In this document: in pieces, positions 26,354 to 34,597 of the stretch | Numbering within the stretch: position 1 is the stretch's first letter | How the letters are laid out: each line of letters starts with the position of its first letter | Assembly: GCF_003172915.1 (NCBI RefSeq) | Contig: NZ_QGKU01000003.1 | Coordinates: 124,001 to 188,000, forward strand | DNA length: 64,000 nucleotides | Source: Meridianimarinicoccus roseus | Lineage (GTDB): Bacteria; Pseudomonadota; Alphaproteobacteria; Rhodobacterales; Rhodobacteraceae | Reading direction: 5' to 3' | Notes under the pieces: model-generated | Told to the model about the DNA's origin: nothing | Databases searched by the model: none | The model's input: only the letters and a program-made list of their open reading frames with translations | Translations under genes and position numbers: made by a program

Positions 26354-26602
26354 ATGTTCGATACGGGTCATCCTTGGTTCCGGCCGCTCTGGCGGCGGGT
26401 CGTTCTGGCACTTGTAACGGGAGGATGGGCGCTTGTGGAACTGGCGGGCGGCAACACGGGATGGGCGCTTGTGTTCATGGCGCTGGCCGGTTGGGTCGTC
26501 TGGGCGCTGCTGGTGACCTATGCGCCCGAAGGCGGCGCGGCGGGAAACGGCAACGATGGCGCCACGCCACCCGGCGCCAAGGATGACGACGGCGCGCCCT
26601 GA
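26354..26602 (+). CDS. Small inner-membrane protein, unknown function
   Basis: 82 residues. FDTGHPWFRPLWRRVV is followed by two hydrophobic segments (about 14-32 and 35-54) and a polar, glycine/aspartate-rich tail. This organisation resembles short DUF3329-type membrane proteins common in alphaproteobacteria, but I cannot name a function. The ATG at 26354 follows GGGGAGACAGCC, a good ribosome site; the longer upstream frame crosses the BKACE remnant on the opposite strand and is not credible. It is convergent with the antiporter gene, 66 bases away. Confidence 0.55.
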   Translation: MFDTGHPWFRPLWRRVVLALVTGGWALVELAGGNTGWALVFMALAGWVVWALLVTYAPEGGAAGNGNDGATPPGAKDDDGAP

Positions 26603-26668
26603 CGGCGCCGCACTCTGGGCCTGCTGCGTCCCTGGCGGCAATAGCTCGGTCCCGGTGCGTTCCCGCCG

Positions 26669-27838
26669 TCAGTCCGGCGGCGGATCGGCGCGCGCTACCC
26701 GGCGCAGCGCGGCCAGCGTGGCTGGCGGGCCAAGGAGTTCGAAGAACACCGTTGCCGCCACCGTCAAGGTCATGATCGTCGCCCCCCAGTCAGGGAAGGC
26801 TTCGGCCGCGACCAGCGCCATGCCGACCGCGACACCGGCCTGCGGTAGCAGCGCAGGACCATAAGCGCCTCGTTCGCTGCGCGGCACCCCGGCCCACCGC
26901 GCGCCAGCGGCCCCCGCCAGCACACGGGCCAGTATCCTCAGCCCGGCGTACACCGCCGCGATCCAGCCTAGCGACACCAGCGCGCCCGGATCTAGCGAGG
27001 CCCCTGCAAGCAGGAAGAACAGGATCATGAACGGCCATTCGATATTCTCTATCTCGTGGAAGGCGAAGTCATGATGGCGCGCCAAGTTGGCGATCAGCGC
27101 GCCCGCCGTCATCCCGGCCAGCAGGAAGGATACGTCCAGCCAGATCGCGCAGCCGGTCGTCAGGAACACGATGCCCACCGCCTCGGTCTGGAGCGGCTCG
27201 CCCGGCTCCAGCCGCCCCGTCAGGTAGGCGGCAGGCACGCCGATGACCGCCCCCAGGACCAGTGCTCCGCCGATGTCATGCGCGGCACCCGCCAGCGGCG
27301 CGACCCAGCCGCCCGATTGCTGCACCAGCGCAAGGCACACCGCGAAGACGATCAAGCCCCAGATGTCGTCGATGGCGACGATCCCGCTCAGGGTTTCGGT
27401 GAAGCGGTTGCGCAGGCCCGATTGCCGGATCACGTCGGCGATGGCCGCCGGATCGGTCGCGGTCGCCACCGCGCCCAGCAGGAGCGCAAGGCCCGGATCA
27501 ATCCCCAGCAGCGCCAGCCCGACCCAGACCAGCAGCGTCGTGCCCGCCACCACCGACAGAGAGATCCCGAGGATGGCGCGCCCGTGGCTTGCAAGGTTCT
27601 CGCGCGTCAGCTCCCCCCCCAGAAGGAAGGCGACCATCGTCAGCGCAACTGCGGACAACGGCTCGAACAGCGCCGTGACCCCGTCGGGCAGAATGTCGAA
27701 ACCAGTCCGGCCCACGATCAGCCCAAGCGCCAGAAGCATCGTCACCCGCGGCAGGCGGGAGGCCCGGCTAAGCTGGTCCGCTGCCAGCCCGGCAAGGAAC
27801 AGCAGGCCCAGCGTGATCAGGACGATCCCGTAATCCAC
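26669..27838 (-). CDS. Cation:proton antiporter (CPA family)
   Basis: 389 residues, about 11-12 membrane helices. LLALGLIVGRTGFDILP near the N terminus, the GAVATATDPAAIADV helix with the TDP of the unwound core and AIDDIWGLIVFAV carrying the conserved Asp-Asp pair are hallmarks of NhaP/KefB-like Na+(K+)/H+ exchangers. It lacks a C-terminal TrkA-type regulatory domain. I prefer the GTG at 27838 (VDYGIVLITLG) because a start 33 bases upstream would add a short Arg-rich stretch; either is possible. Its setting next to a Na+-translocating NADH dehydrogenase operon suggests, but does not prove, a role in ion homeostasis. Confidence 0.85.
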   Translation of the reverse strand: MDYGIVLITLGLLFLAGLAADQLSRASRLPRVTMLLALGLIVGRTGFDILPDGVTALFEPLSAVALTMVAFLLGGELTRENLASHGRAILGISLSVVAGTTLLVWVGLALLGIDPGLALLLGAVATATDPAAIADVIRQSGLRNRFTETLSGIVAIDDIWGLIVFAVCLALVQQSGGWVAPLAGAAHDIGGALVLGAVIGVPAAYLTGRLEPGEPLQTEAVGIVFLTTGCAIWLDVSFLLAGMTAGALIANLARHHDFAFHEIENIEWPFMILFFLLAGASLDPGALVSLGWIAAVYAGLRILARVLAGAAGARWAGVPRSERGAYGPALLPQAGVAVGMALVAAEAFPDWGATIMTLTVAATVFFELLGPPATLAALRRVARADPPPD

Positions 27839-27916
27839 CCCGCGCCGCCCCCTAGGCCGACCCGTGCGCAACGGGGCGGCAATGGCGCCCCGCCGTCAGC
27901 GCACCGCCGCGCCGCA

Positions 27917-29134
27917 TCAGCGCAGCAGCCCCAGCGCGTCCATGTCTCGGCCAAGCGGGCCGGTCAGATCCTCGATCGCATCGTGCAGCAGTTCCAGCAC
28001 GTAAGCCGGGTTGTGCGCATAGTTTCCCGGATCGGCCGTCACCAGCTTCCAGTTGTAGGCCGCGCGCAGGCTGCGCGGGGTCCAGGCGTTGTAAGGCACT
28101 GCCTTGCCGTTCGCCTGGTCGGCCATGCCATCACCATTGGAGTCCGCGAAGAAATAGGGATAGCGGCTGCCGTCATAGACGATCGGCACCAGTGCCACCT
28201 CGGCGGAATAGGCTTCGATCAGGTCCAGCAGCAGGTCGGCGTTGGCGGCGATGTCGTCGCGGATGCCCTTCGAGGTGTCCCCGCTGCCATCATAGCTTTG
28301 CCGCGAAATGCGGATGCCCTGCGGCTCGTCCGCCTGGTGGCAGGTCAGGCACGGCTCGAACGCAACCTCGAGCGTGTGTGGCTCGTGGCAAGAATTGCAG
28401 CTGGCGACCGGACGGGCATGAAAGAAACGGCCGGAATACGTCTTTCCATCGTAGTGATAGCCCGAGCCGCCATAGCCGCCCAACCAGGTGGCCGCGGCAG
28501 TAGCGTAGTGGGGATTGATGAACCGCAGCTCCGCATCCGGCGTGTCGGTCTCGCGCCCTGCCACCGCCGCCGCGACGTCGGTACCGGCGGTGCGGCCCTG
28601 GTGGCATGTCATGCAGGACGCCTCCACACCCTGCACGGGATGCATCAGGCCGCTGGGAAACTCGACCTCGGTCACCTCGGCAAGACCGGCGTTGTGGCAG
28701 GTGCCGCAATCGACGACCCCACCGGTGTCGATAGGCCCGTTCACGACCCCGGCTTCGGTTCCGTCGAGGCCGTGATAGTCTCGGAACCCTTCGCCCGAAT
28801 GGCAGGTGGCACAGGCCGCGTTGATCTCCTCGTCCTCGTCCCAGTGCCGGAACGCCTCGGCCGCGGCATCGGCGTGGGCGGACCGGAACCAGTCGGTGAT
28901 CGCCTCGCTGTTGCGGATCTCGACCTCGGCGGCATTGAACGGGCCCGCCCTGGGAATGGCGAAGGGAATCACGCTCTGCTCGTCCTGCGGCTGTGATTGT
29001 GCTCCGCCGGGGCCGCCCGCGTGACCCGCGCCGCCGGAGGATGGCTCGCCTTGCCCCAGCACGGCATGGCCCGCCGACAGCAGCGCGACGGCGGACAGGA
29101 CGGCAAGAGCAGCGCGGGTGCGATGGGCGGGCAT
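27917..29134 (-). CDS. Periplasmic pentaheme c-type cytochrome
   Basis: 405 residues with an N-terminal signal-peptide-like segment (about 8-27, ending near AVLGQ) and a low-complexity Gly/Gln linker to about 50. Five CxxCH haem sites occur at residues 108-112, 143-147, 174-178, 246-250 and 262-266; the first three are in an NrfA/DmsE-like spaced block. A Ca-binding-type loop DSNGDGMAD lies further on. It should carry electrons in the periplasm. It is transcribed divergently from the nqr operon with 117 bases between starts. The open frame extends far upstream of the ATG at 29134 but that part is a shadow of nqrA. The exact redox partner is unknown. Confidence 0.85.
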   Translation of the reverse strand: MPAHRTRAALAVLSAVALLSAGHAVLGQGEPSSGGAGHAGGPGGAQSQPQDEQSVIPFAIPRAGPFNAAEVEIRNSEAITDWFRSAHADAAAEAFRHWDEDEEINAACATCHSGEGFRDYHGLDGTEAGVVNGPIDTGGVVDCGTCHNAGLAEVTEVEFPSGLMHPVQGVEASCMTCHQGRTAGTDVAAAVAGRETDTPDAELRFINPHYATAAATWLGGYGGSGYHYDGKTYSGRFFHARPVASCNSCHEPHTLEVAFEPCLTCHQADEPQGIRISRQSYDGSGDTSKGIRDDIAANADLLLDLIEAYSAEVALVPIVYDGSRYPYFFADSNGDGMADQANGKAVPYNAWTPRSLRAAYNWKLVTADPGNYAHNPAYVLELLHDAIEDLTGPLGRDMDALGLLR

Positions 29135-29168
29135 GGCATCAACTCCGGTGTGGTGTGGGGGGTGCATT

Positions 29169-29188
29169 CGTCTGCAACCTAGCAGACG
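29169..29188. promoter_or_regulatory. Inverted repeat in the cytochrome/nqr divergent promoter region
   Basis: CGTCTGC and GCAGACG are exact reverse complements separated by 6 bases (AACCTA). The element lies 34 bases upstream of the cytochrome start and 63 bases upstream of nqrA, so it could be an operator or a leader hairpin. No regulator is identified. Confidence 0.35.
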
Positions 29189-29203
29189 GGCCGCGCACCG
29201 GAC

Positions 29204-29217
29204 TTGCGATAGGTCAA
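29204..29217. promoter_or_regulatory. Weak Fnr-like site TTGCG-N4-GTCAA
   Basis: TTGCGATAGGTCAA has the spacing of the Fnr/FnrL/Dnr consensus TTGAT-N4-ATCAA and matches 7 of 10 positions (the right half GTCAA is common in Rhodobacterales FnrL sites). It lies 35 bases before the nqrA ATG. Given a multihaem cytochrome on one side and a respiratory complex on the other, oxygen control is plausible, but the match alone is weak. Confidence 0.3.
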
Positions 29218-29251
29218 ATCCGCCCCGCCGGGCCCGTGCTAGACGGAGCGC

Positions 29252-30532
29252 ATGTTCGCACCCGGTCCTCGTTCTGGTCTCACGCCGCGGTTCGCCGCGC
29301 CGCCGCCCGCCTTGCCGGACCGGGTGGAACCGGATCTTGATATCACGGAGGAGGCCGGGATCGTCGCGGGTCTCGGACCGGCACCACGGGTGGAGCTTCT
29401 GGCCGAGGAAGATGCGCATGTAGCACGCGGAGCGCCTGTTGCCCGTCTGCGCGATGCGCCGGAAATCTGCCTTGTCGCGCCGATGGCGGCGCGCATTGGG
29501 CGCGTGTCGCTGCTGCGGGGGCACCGCCTGTCCGAGATTGTCCTGTTTGCGGACGCGGGTGGCGACGCCCTGCGCCACGATCCGTCCGGCGCACGGACCG
29601 AAGCGGGACTTCGCGGCCTGATGCAGCGCGCGGGCCTTTGGCCGTCGCTGCGGCGCAGACCGTTCGGCGGAATGCCGGGCACCGCGGAGCGGCCCGCCGC
29701 GATCTTCGTCATGGCCACCGACACCCGCCCGTTCGCGCCCGATCCGCGCCTTGCACTGGACGGGCGCGAGGCGGCGGTCGCGCGCGGCTTGCATGCGCTG
29801 GCAGAGCTGACCGACGGGCCGGTGTTCCTGTGCCGCGCGCCGGGGCCAGGGCCCTTCACGGCGCAGGCCGCCGCACCGCGCCTGCGCGAGGTGATCTGCG
29901 GTCGGCGGCACCCGCAGGGCGCGGTTGGGCTGCGCGCTCATGCGCTGTGTCCTGCCGGGCTGGACCGCCCGGTCTGGGATATCCACGCCGAGGATGCGGC
30001 GGCGCTTGGCACCCTGCTGGACACCGGGCAGATGCCGCCGACGCGCCTTGTCGCGGTCTGCGGCCCAGCTCTACGCACGGCGCGGCTGGTGCGCACGCAG
30101 CCAGGCGCGGACCTGCGTGGGCTGACCAGGCGTATCGCGCAGCCGGGCGCGCATGAGTTGCTGTCCGGCACGCCGCTGGACGGGCACCCGGCGCACTGGC
30201 TTTCGCCTCGCGACCGCCAGGTGACCGCCCTGCCCCGTGCCGCGGCCCCCGGCGCACCGCACTGGCTGCTGGCCGCGCTGACCCGTTCAGCCCGGCCCGC
30301 GCCGGTGATCCCGACCGCCGCGCTGGAACAGTCCTTCGGCGGTGCCCTGCCCGCTGCGGCCTTCGTGCGGGCGCTTGGCGCGGGCGACGACGAGGGGGCG
30401 ATGCGGCTTGGCCTGTTGTCACTGCTGGAGGAAGACGTGGCGCTGGCCGACTATGTATTGGGCGGCACCGCGGGGCTTGCCGGGCAATTACGCGCCATGC
30501 TGGAGCGAATCCGCACGGAACATGCCGCATGA
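29252..30532 (+). CDS. nqrA: Na+-translocating NADH:quinone reductase subunit A
   Basis: 426 residues, soluble. The N-terminal region (PDLDITEEAG, VELLAEEDAHVARGAPVARL, LVAPMAARIGRV) matches the beta-rich RnfC/NqrA barrel-sandwich part, and the remainder follows NqrA with the conserved PGAHELLSGTPLDGHPAHWL near residues 306-325 and the C-terminal three-helix bundle. NqrA is the peripheral subunit linked to quinone reduction; it has no cofactor of its own. It is the first gene of the nqr operon and overlaps nqrB by four bases. The sequence is Ala/Arg-rich and diverged, but order and motifs support the call. Confidence 0.88.
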   Translation: MFAPGPRSGLTPRFAAPPPALPDRVEPDLDITEEAGIVAGLGPAPRVELLAEEDAHVARGAPVARLRDAPEICLVAPMAARIGRVSLLRGHRLSEIVLFADAGGDALRHDPSGARTEAGLRGLMQRAGLWPSLRRRPFGGMPGTAERPAAIFVMATDTRPFAPDPRLALDGREAAVARGLHALAELTDGPVFLCRAPGPGPFTAQAAAPRLREVICGRRHPQGAVGLRAHALCPAGLDRPVWDIHAEDAAALGTLLDTGQMPPTRLVAVCGPALRTARLVRTQPGADLRGLTRRIAQPGAHELLSGTPLDGHPAHWLSPRDRQVTALPRAAAPGAPHWLLAALTRSARPAPVIPTAALEQSFGGALPAAAFVRALGAGDDEGAMRLGLLSLLEEDVALADYVLGGTAGLAGQLRAMLERIRTEHAA

Positions 30533-31311
30533 TGCGTGGGATCTGGACACGCGAAACGGTAGCGCTTCTGCTGATCGCCGCCTGCCTGCCGCTCGCCGCG
30601 TTCTGGCTGTGGTATGGTGGGCCCGGCGCGGCGGCGAGGCTCGGACTCGCGGCGCTGGTGCTTGCGGCCTGGCAGCTCGTCTTCCTGCTGGTCCGCGCGC
30701 AGCCCGTCTGCGTCGTCGGCGCGCTGACCGCACTGGCCGTTGCGATGCTCGCGCCAGAAGGACTGGGGCCGTGGCGGCTGGTGCTTGGCATCAGCTTCGG
30801 CGCGGTGATGGGCGAATTGGTGTTCGGCGGCTGGGGTCGCAACGTGGTGCACCCGGCCACCGTAGCGCTGTCGTTTCTGGGCTTCGGGTTTCCGGCCTTT
30901 GCGTGGCCCGAGATCGCGCTGCCGGTGGCCTGGGCGGCGATCCCGGCAGGGCTGATCGGCTTGGTTTCGGGGGTGATGCCTGTCGGCGTTCTGGGCGCTG
31001 CCGCACTGCTGGGCGCAGCCGCGACCGGGGCAGGCCTTGTCGATCCTGGCGTGCTGCCCGCCGCCGGGGTGGTTTTGGTGCTGCTGGTCGCCGACCCGGT
31101 CTGCAGCGCGTCAACGCGGCCGGGCCAATGGTTGACGGGCGCGCTTTACGCTGCGCTGACGGGGCTCTTCGCGGCGGGCTGGCACGGCGCGGCGCCGGTG
31201 CAGATCACCGTCGCAGCCGCGCTGCTGACCGCGCTTGCTGCGCCCGCGCTGGACGAGACCGCGCTGGCGGTCTGGCACGCCAACCGACGGAGGCGACATG
31301 GCCGCACCTGA
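30529..31311 (+). CDS. nqrB: Short NqrB/RnfD-family membrane subunit
   Basis: 260 residues with about 8-9 hydrophobic segments. GGWGRNVVHPATVALSFLGF aligns with the conserved N-x-x-(N/H)PA-x-x-A-x-x-F-L-F region of NqrB/RnfD. Canonical NqrB is above 400 residues and RnfD about 350, so this is much shorter. In those families an (S/T)GA(T/S) motif carries FMN covalently; I find none in this protein, whereas NqrC downstream has one. Position between nqrA and nqrC with overlapping codons leaves little doubt it is the B subunit of this complex. Whether it conducts Na+ or binds riboflavin is open. Confidence 0.75.
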   Translation: MMRGIWTRETVALLLIAACLPLAAFWLWYGGPGAAARLGLAALVLAAWQLVFLLVRAQPVCVVGALTALAVAMLAPEGLGPWRLVLGISFGAVMGELVFGGWGRNVVHPATVALSFLGFGFPAFAWPEIALPVAWAAIPAGLIGLVSGVMPVGVLGAAALLGAAATGAGLVDPGVLPAAGVVLVLLVADPVCSASTRPGQWLTGALYAALTGLFAAGWHGAAPVQITVAAALLTALAAPALDETALAVWHANRRRRHGRT

Positions 31312-32092
31312 GCGCAATCCCTGGCGACGGCTGCTCGCGCTACCGAACGAAAGCCGCACAAAGACGCTGCTGGTCGCCTTCCTGGTGGCAACCGTCTGCG
31401 GGGTGATGGTCAGCGGTGCGACGGTTTTGCTGCGCCCGATCCAAAGCGCCAACCGCGCCGCCGAGGAACAGGCCCGCATCGCGTCACTGGTGCAGGGCAT
31501 CCCTGGCATGGCAGGCTTGCTGGACCGCTCGGGCGGCAAACTGTCGACTGTGGTGGTGGACCTGCCCATGGGGCGCGCCGCGACGGAGGTGACCCCCGCC
31601 AAGCTGGGCACGGCGCTTGCCGAGGCCGCCAACTGGACCGTGCTGTCGCCCGCCGCAGACATCGCCGGGCTGGGGCGGCGGCCGGATTTCGCGCAGGTCT
31701 TCCTCCTGCGTGATGGCGAGAAGATATCACTGGTGCTGCTGCCGATGACGGGACAGGGCTATGGCGGGCGGATCGACGCAATCCTTGCACTGAGCGGTGA
31801 TCTGGACACGATCGCAGGCATCGCCATCACCAATCACTCCGAAACTCCGGGCCTGGGCGGCCGCATCGAGGAGCCGTCGTGGCAGGCGGGCTTCGCGGGC
31901 ACAAGGACGCGCGACGCGGCGGGCACATTGCGCTTCGACGTCGCGCGCGGACCGGCGGGCGGACCCTACGAGGTGGACGGCATAACCGGCGCCACACGCA
32001 CCGGGCGCGGCGTAGCGGGCATGGTCCGCTTCTGGTTGGGGCCGGACGGGTATGGGCCGTTCCTCGACGCCATCCGCAGGGGGGAGTTCTAG
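31298..32092 (+). CDS. nqrC: NADH:quinone reductase subunit C with covalent-FMN motif
   Basis: 264 residues. One N-terminal membrane helix (about 22-45) and a periplasmic FMN-binding domain. The flavinylation motif D-G-I-T-G-A-T spans residues 227-233, so Thr233 is the expected site of FMN attached by ApbE. ITNHSETPGLGGRIEEPSW is the conserved segment of the family. The ATG at 31298 overlaps nqrB by 14 bases; the earlier in-frame start is inside nqrB. The protein relays electrons in the NQR complex. An apbE gene is present at 34598, in the same operon. Confidence 0.93.
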   Translation: MAAPERNPWRRLLALPNESRTKTLLVAFLVATVCGVMVSGATVLLRPIQSANRAAEEQARIASLVQGIPGMAGLLDRSGGKLSTVVVDLPMGRAATEVTPAKLGTALAEAANWTVLSPAADIAGLGRRPDFAQVFLLRDGEKISLVLLPMTGQGYGGRIDAILALSGDLDTIAGIAITNHSETPGLGGRIEEPSWQAGFAGTRTRDAAGTLRFDVARGPAGGPYEVDGITGATRTGRGVAGMVRFWLGPDGYGPFLDAIRRGEF

Positions 32093-32094
32093 TC

Positions 32095-32763
32095 ATGTCC
32101 AGTCGGACCGACCTGCGCGCGACTCTCACCGATCCGCTGGTGCGCCAAAACCCGGTAACGCTCCAGATCCTCGGAATCTGCTCGGCGCTGGCGGTTACCA
32201 CGTCTGTGGCCACGGCGCTGACCATGTCGGTGTCGCTGACCGTCGTGCTGACCCTTTCGGCTGCCGCCATCAGCCTGATCCGGCGGCACATTCCCGATGC
32301 GATCCGGCTGATCGTGCAGATCGTGATCGTCGCATCGATGGTCATCGTGATCGACCAGGTGCTTCAGGCATTCTTGGGCGAGATCAGTCGCGCACTGTCG
32401 ATCTATGTCAGCCTGATCACCACCAACTGCCTTGTTCTGGGCCGGACCGAGGCCTACGCGCGCCACCACGCGCCGCTGCCAGCCGCGGTTGACGCGTTCG
32501 GCAACGGGCTGGGATATTCGCTGGTGCTGCTGGTGGTGGGCGCGCTGCGCGAACTTCTGGGCCGGGGCGCCCTGTTCGGCCACTCGGTGCTGCCGACGGT
32601 GGACGAGGGCGGCTGGTTCACTCCGTTGGGGTTGATGCTGTTGGCGCCGTCGGCCTTCTTCCTGCTGGGCGGGCTGGTCTGGGCGATCCGGTCGCTTCGC
32701 CCCGAACAATCCGAAGCGCCCGAGCACACACCGCCGACCAGAACGGCGGAGGCGGCTGAATGA
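32095..32763 (+). CDS. nqrD: NADH:quinone reductase subunit D
   Basis: 222 residues with six hydrophobic segments. QNPVTLQILGICSALAVTT is the N-terminal conserved part; ISLITTNCLVLGRTEAYA-like sequence at about 101-122 contains the Cys of the NqrD/NqrE iron site and the GRTEAYA motif, and DAFGNGLGYSLVLL follows. NqrD and NqrE form the inverted-repeat membrane pair that holds a 2Fe-2S cluster. Its stop overlaps the nqrE ATG. The C-terminal 20 residues are a Pro/Glu/Ala-rich tail. Confidence 0.93.
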   Translation: MSSRTDLRATLTDPLVRQNPVTLQILGICSALAVTTSVATALTMSVSLTVVLTLSAAAISLIRRHIPDAIRLIVQIVIVASMVIVIDQVLQAFLGEISRALSIYVSLITTNCLVLGRTEAYARHHAPLPAAVDAFGNGLGYSLVLLVVGALRELLGRGALFGHSVLPTVDEGGWFTPLGLMLLAPSAFFLLGGLVWAIRSLRPEQSEAPEHTPPTRTAEAAE

Positions 32764-33374
32764 CCGCGCTGTGGACACTGTTTCTGACCGCCGCCTTCGT
32801 GGACAACATGCCTCTGACGCTGTTCCTCGGGCTGTGTACGTTCCTTGCCCTGTCGCGCACACCGGGCAGCGCACTGGGGCTTGGCATCGCCATGACTGCC
32901 GTGCTGGGCGTCACCGTGCCGCTCAATCACGTCATCTATCACACGCTTCTGGCGCCGGGGGCTTGGGGCTGGGCCGGGCTGCCCGAGATCGACCTGTCAT
33001 ACCTTGCGCTCATCGCCTTCATCGGTGTGATCGCGGCGACTGTGCAACTGCTGGAAATGGTGATGGACCGCTTCTTCCCCGCCATCCATGCCGCCTTCGG
33101 TGTGTTCCTGCCGCTGCTGACGGTGCAGTGCGCGATCCTCGCGGGCAGCCTGTTCATGGTGGACCGCGCCTACACTTTGGCTGAATCGGCTGTATTCGGG
33201 CTGGGCAGCGGACTTGGCTTCGCCGTGGCCGTCGTACTGCTGGGTGCGATCCGCACGCGGCTGGCCTATGCCGACCTGCCCGCCGGGCTGCGCGGACTCG
33301 GCATTGCCTTCGTGCTGACCGGGCTGATGTCGCTGGGCTTCGCGTCCTTCGCGCAGATGGCGAGCGCACCATGA
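32760..33374 (+). CDS. nqrE: NADH:quinone reductase subunit E
   Basis: 204 residues, six membrane segments. FVDNMPLTLFLGLCTFLALS (residues 14-33) holds the N-terminal Cys region, and FGVFLPLLTVQCAILAGSLF at 112-131 holds the second; these pair with NqrD to bind a membrane 2Fe-2S cluster. LEMVMDRFFPAIHAAFGVFL is the expected amphipathic conserved stretch. The stop overlaps the nqrF ATG. Length and motifs fit NqrE fully. Confidence 0.93.
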   Translation: MTALWTLFLTAAFVDNMPLTLFLGLCTFLALSRTPGSALGLGIAMTAVLGVTVPLNHVIYHTLLAPGAWGWAGLPEIDLSYLALIAFIGVIAATVQLLEMVMDRFFPAIHAAFGVFLPLLTVQCAILAGSLFMVDRAYTLAESAVFGLGSGLGFAVAVVLLGAIRTRLAYADLPAGLRGLGIAFVLTGLMSLGFASFAQMASAP

Positions 33375-34594
33375 CCGAGATCGCCCTTGGCAGCCTCGTC
33401 ATCGTCGCGCTGGTGGTCGGTCTGGCGACCGGCCTTCTGGCGCTGCGGGCGCGGCTTTTCCCGTCGGGCGCTCTTGAGGTAGTGGTCAACGGCAGCGCCC
33501 ATATCGCCGCGCGGCGCGGGGCCAAGTTGCTTGACGTGCTGCACGGCGCGGAGATCCCGGTGCCCGCGGCCTGCGGCGGCAAGGGCACCTGCGGGCTGTG
33601 CCGCGTCGCGGTCACTGGCGCGGGGGCGGGCACGCCGCAGGCAACAGAGCGGGGCCTGCTGTCCCCGAAAGAACGGCGCGCCCATGTCCGCCTTGCCTGC
33701 CAGACCGGGCTGCGCGGCGACTGCGCGGTTCAGGTGCCCGAGGGCATCATGGGCGCGGGCGGCGGCTTTTCGTGCACAGTTGCCGAAACCCGGATGCTGG
33801 CGCCGCTGATCCGCGAGATCGTTCTGGACCTTCCCAGGGATCGTCCTGGCGCCTTTCGTGCGGGCGACTTCATGCAAATCACCGCGCCGCCATACCGGCT
33901 CGACTTCGCCGATCTGGACCTCCCCGACACCTTCCGCGAAGCGTGGGAGATCGCGGGCTGGCGCGGCTTGCGCGTGACCTCGGACACCGAGGTGACCCGC
34001 GCCTACTCGCTGGCCAGCCGCCCCGAGGATGTCGGCCGCGCGGTGTTCAACATCCGCCTTGCCGTGCCCCCCGCCGGGCGCGAGGACGACATCCCGCCGG
34101 GCCTCGTCTCGTCCTGGATGTTCACGCTCAAGCCCGGCGACACGGTGACAGCGTCCGGCCCGTTCGGCGATTTTCACATTGAGCCCGGCCTGCGCGAGAT
34201 GGTGTTCATCGGCGGCGGTGTGGGCATGGCACCTCTGCGGGCGATGATCCATCAGGAACTGGGCGCGGGCACGTCCCGGCGCATGCGCTACTTCTACGGC
34301 GCACGCAGCGCAGCGGACCTGTTCTATGCCGACGAGTTCGCGGCGCTGGCCCGAAGGTGCGGGAATTTCACCTGGACCCCGGCCCTTTCGGATCCGGCTC
34401 CCGGCGACCGCTGGACCGGCGCAATCGGCTTTATCCACGAGATCCTACGCACCGAGTTGAGCGGCCACCCTGCGCCCGAAGATTGCGAGTTCTACCTGTG
34501 CGGCCCGCCGGTGATGATAGCGGCGGTTTTGGCGACGCTCGACCGGCTCGGGGTCGGGCGCGAGACCATCTTCTACGACGACTTCGGAGCCTGA
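33371..34594 (+). CDS. nqrF: NADH:quinone reductase subunit F (NADH dehydrogenase)
   Basis: 407 residues. A single N-terminal membrane helix (5-28), a ferredoxin-type 2Fe-2S domain with Cys68, Cys74, Cys77 and Cys110, then a ferredoxin-reductase module: FAD motif RAYS at 210-213, GGGVGMAPLR at 281-290 and the NADH-binding YLCGPP at 375-380. It takes electrons from NADH in the cytoplasm and passes them through FAD to the cluster. It lies between nqrE and apbE in the same operon and is the most canonical of the subunits here. Confidence 0.95.
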   Translation: MTEIALGSLVIVALVVGLATGLLALRARLFPSGALEVVVNGSAHIAARRGAKLLDVLHGAEIPVPAACGGKGTCGLCRVAVTGAGAGTPQATERGLLSPKERRAHVRLACQTGLRGDCAVQVPEGIMGAGGGFSCTVAETRMLAPLIREIVLDLPRDRPGAFRAGDFMQITAPPYRLDFADLDLPDTFREAWEIAGWRGLRVTSDTEVTRAYSLASRPEDVGRAVFNIRLAVPPAGREDDIPPGLVSSWMFTLKPGDTVTASGPFGDFHIEPGLREMVFIGGGVGMAPLRAMIHQELGAGTSRRMRYFYGARSAADLFYADEFAALARRCGNFTWTPALSDPAPGDRWTGAIGFIHEILRTELSGHPAPEDCEFYLCGPPVMIAAVLATLDRLGVGRETIFYDDFGA

Positions 34595-34597
34595 AAC

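Noticed and set aside
27056-28996. 646-residue open frame on + opposite the antiporter and cytochrome
   Set aside because: The minus strand encodes clear membrane and CxxCH motifs in the same region; the + translation is Arg/Gln/His-rich and featureless.
29252-34594. Rnf complex instead of Nqr
   Set aside because: NqrA and NqrF (2Fe-2S plus ferredoxin-reductase module) are present, and no RnfB or RnfC ferredoxin proteins are seen.
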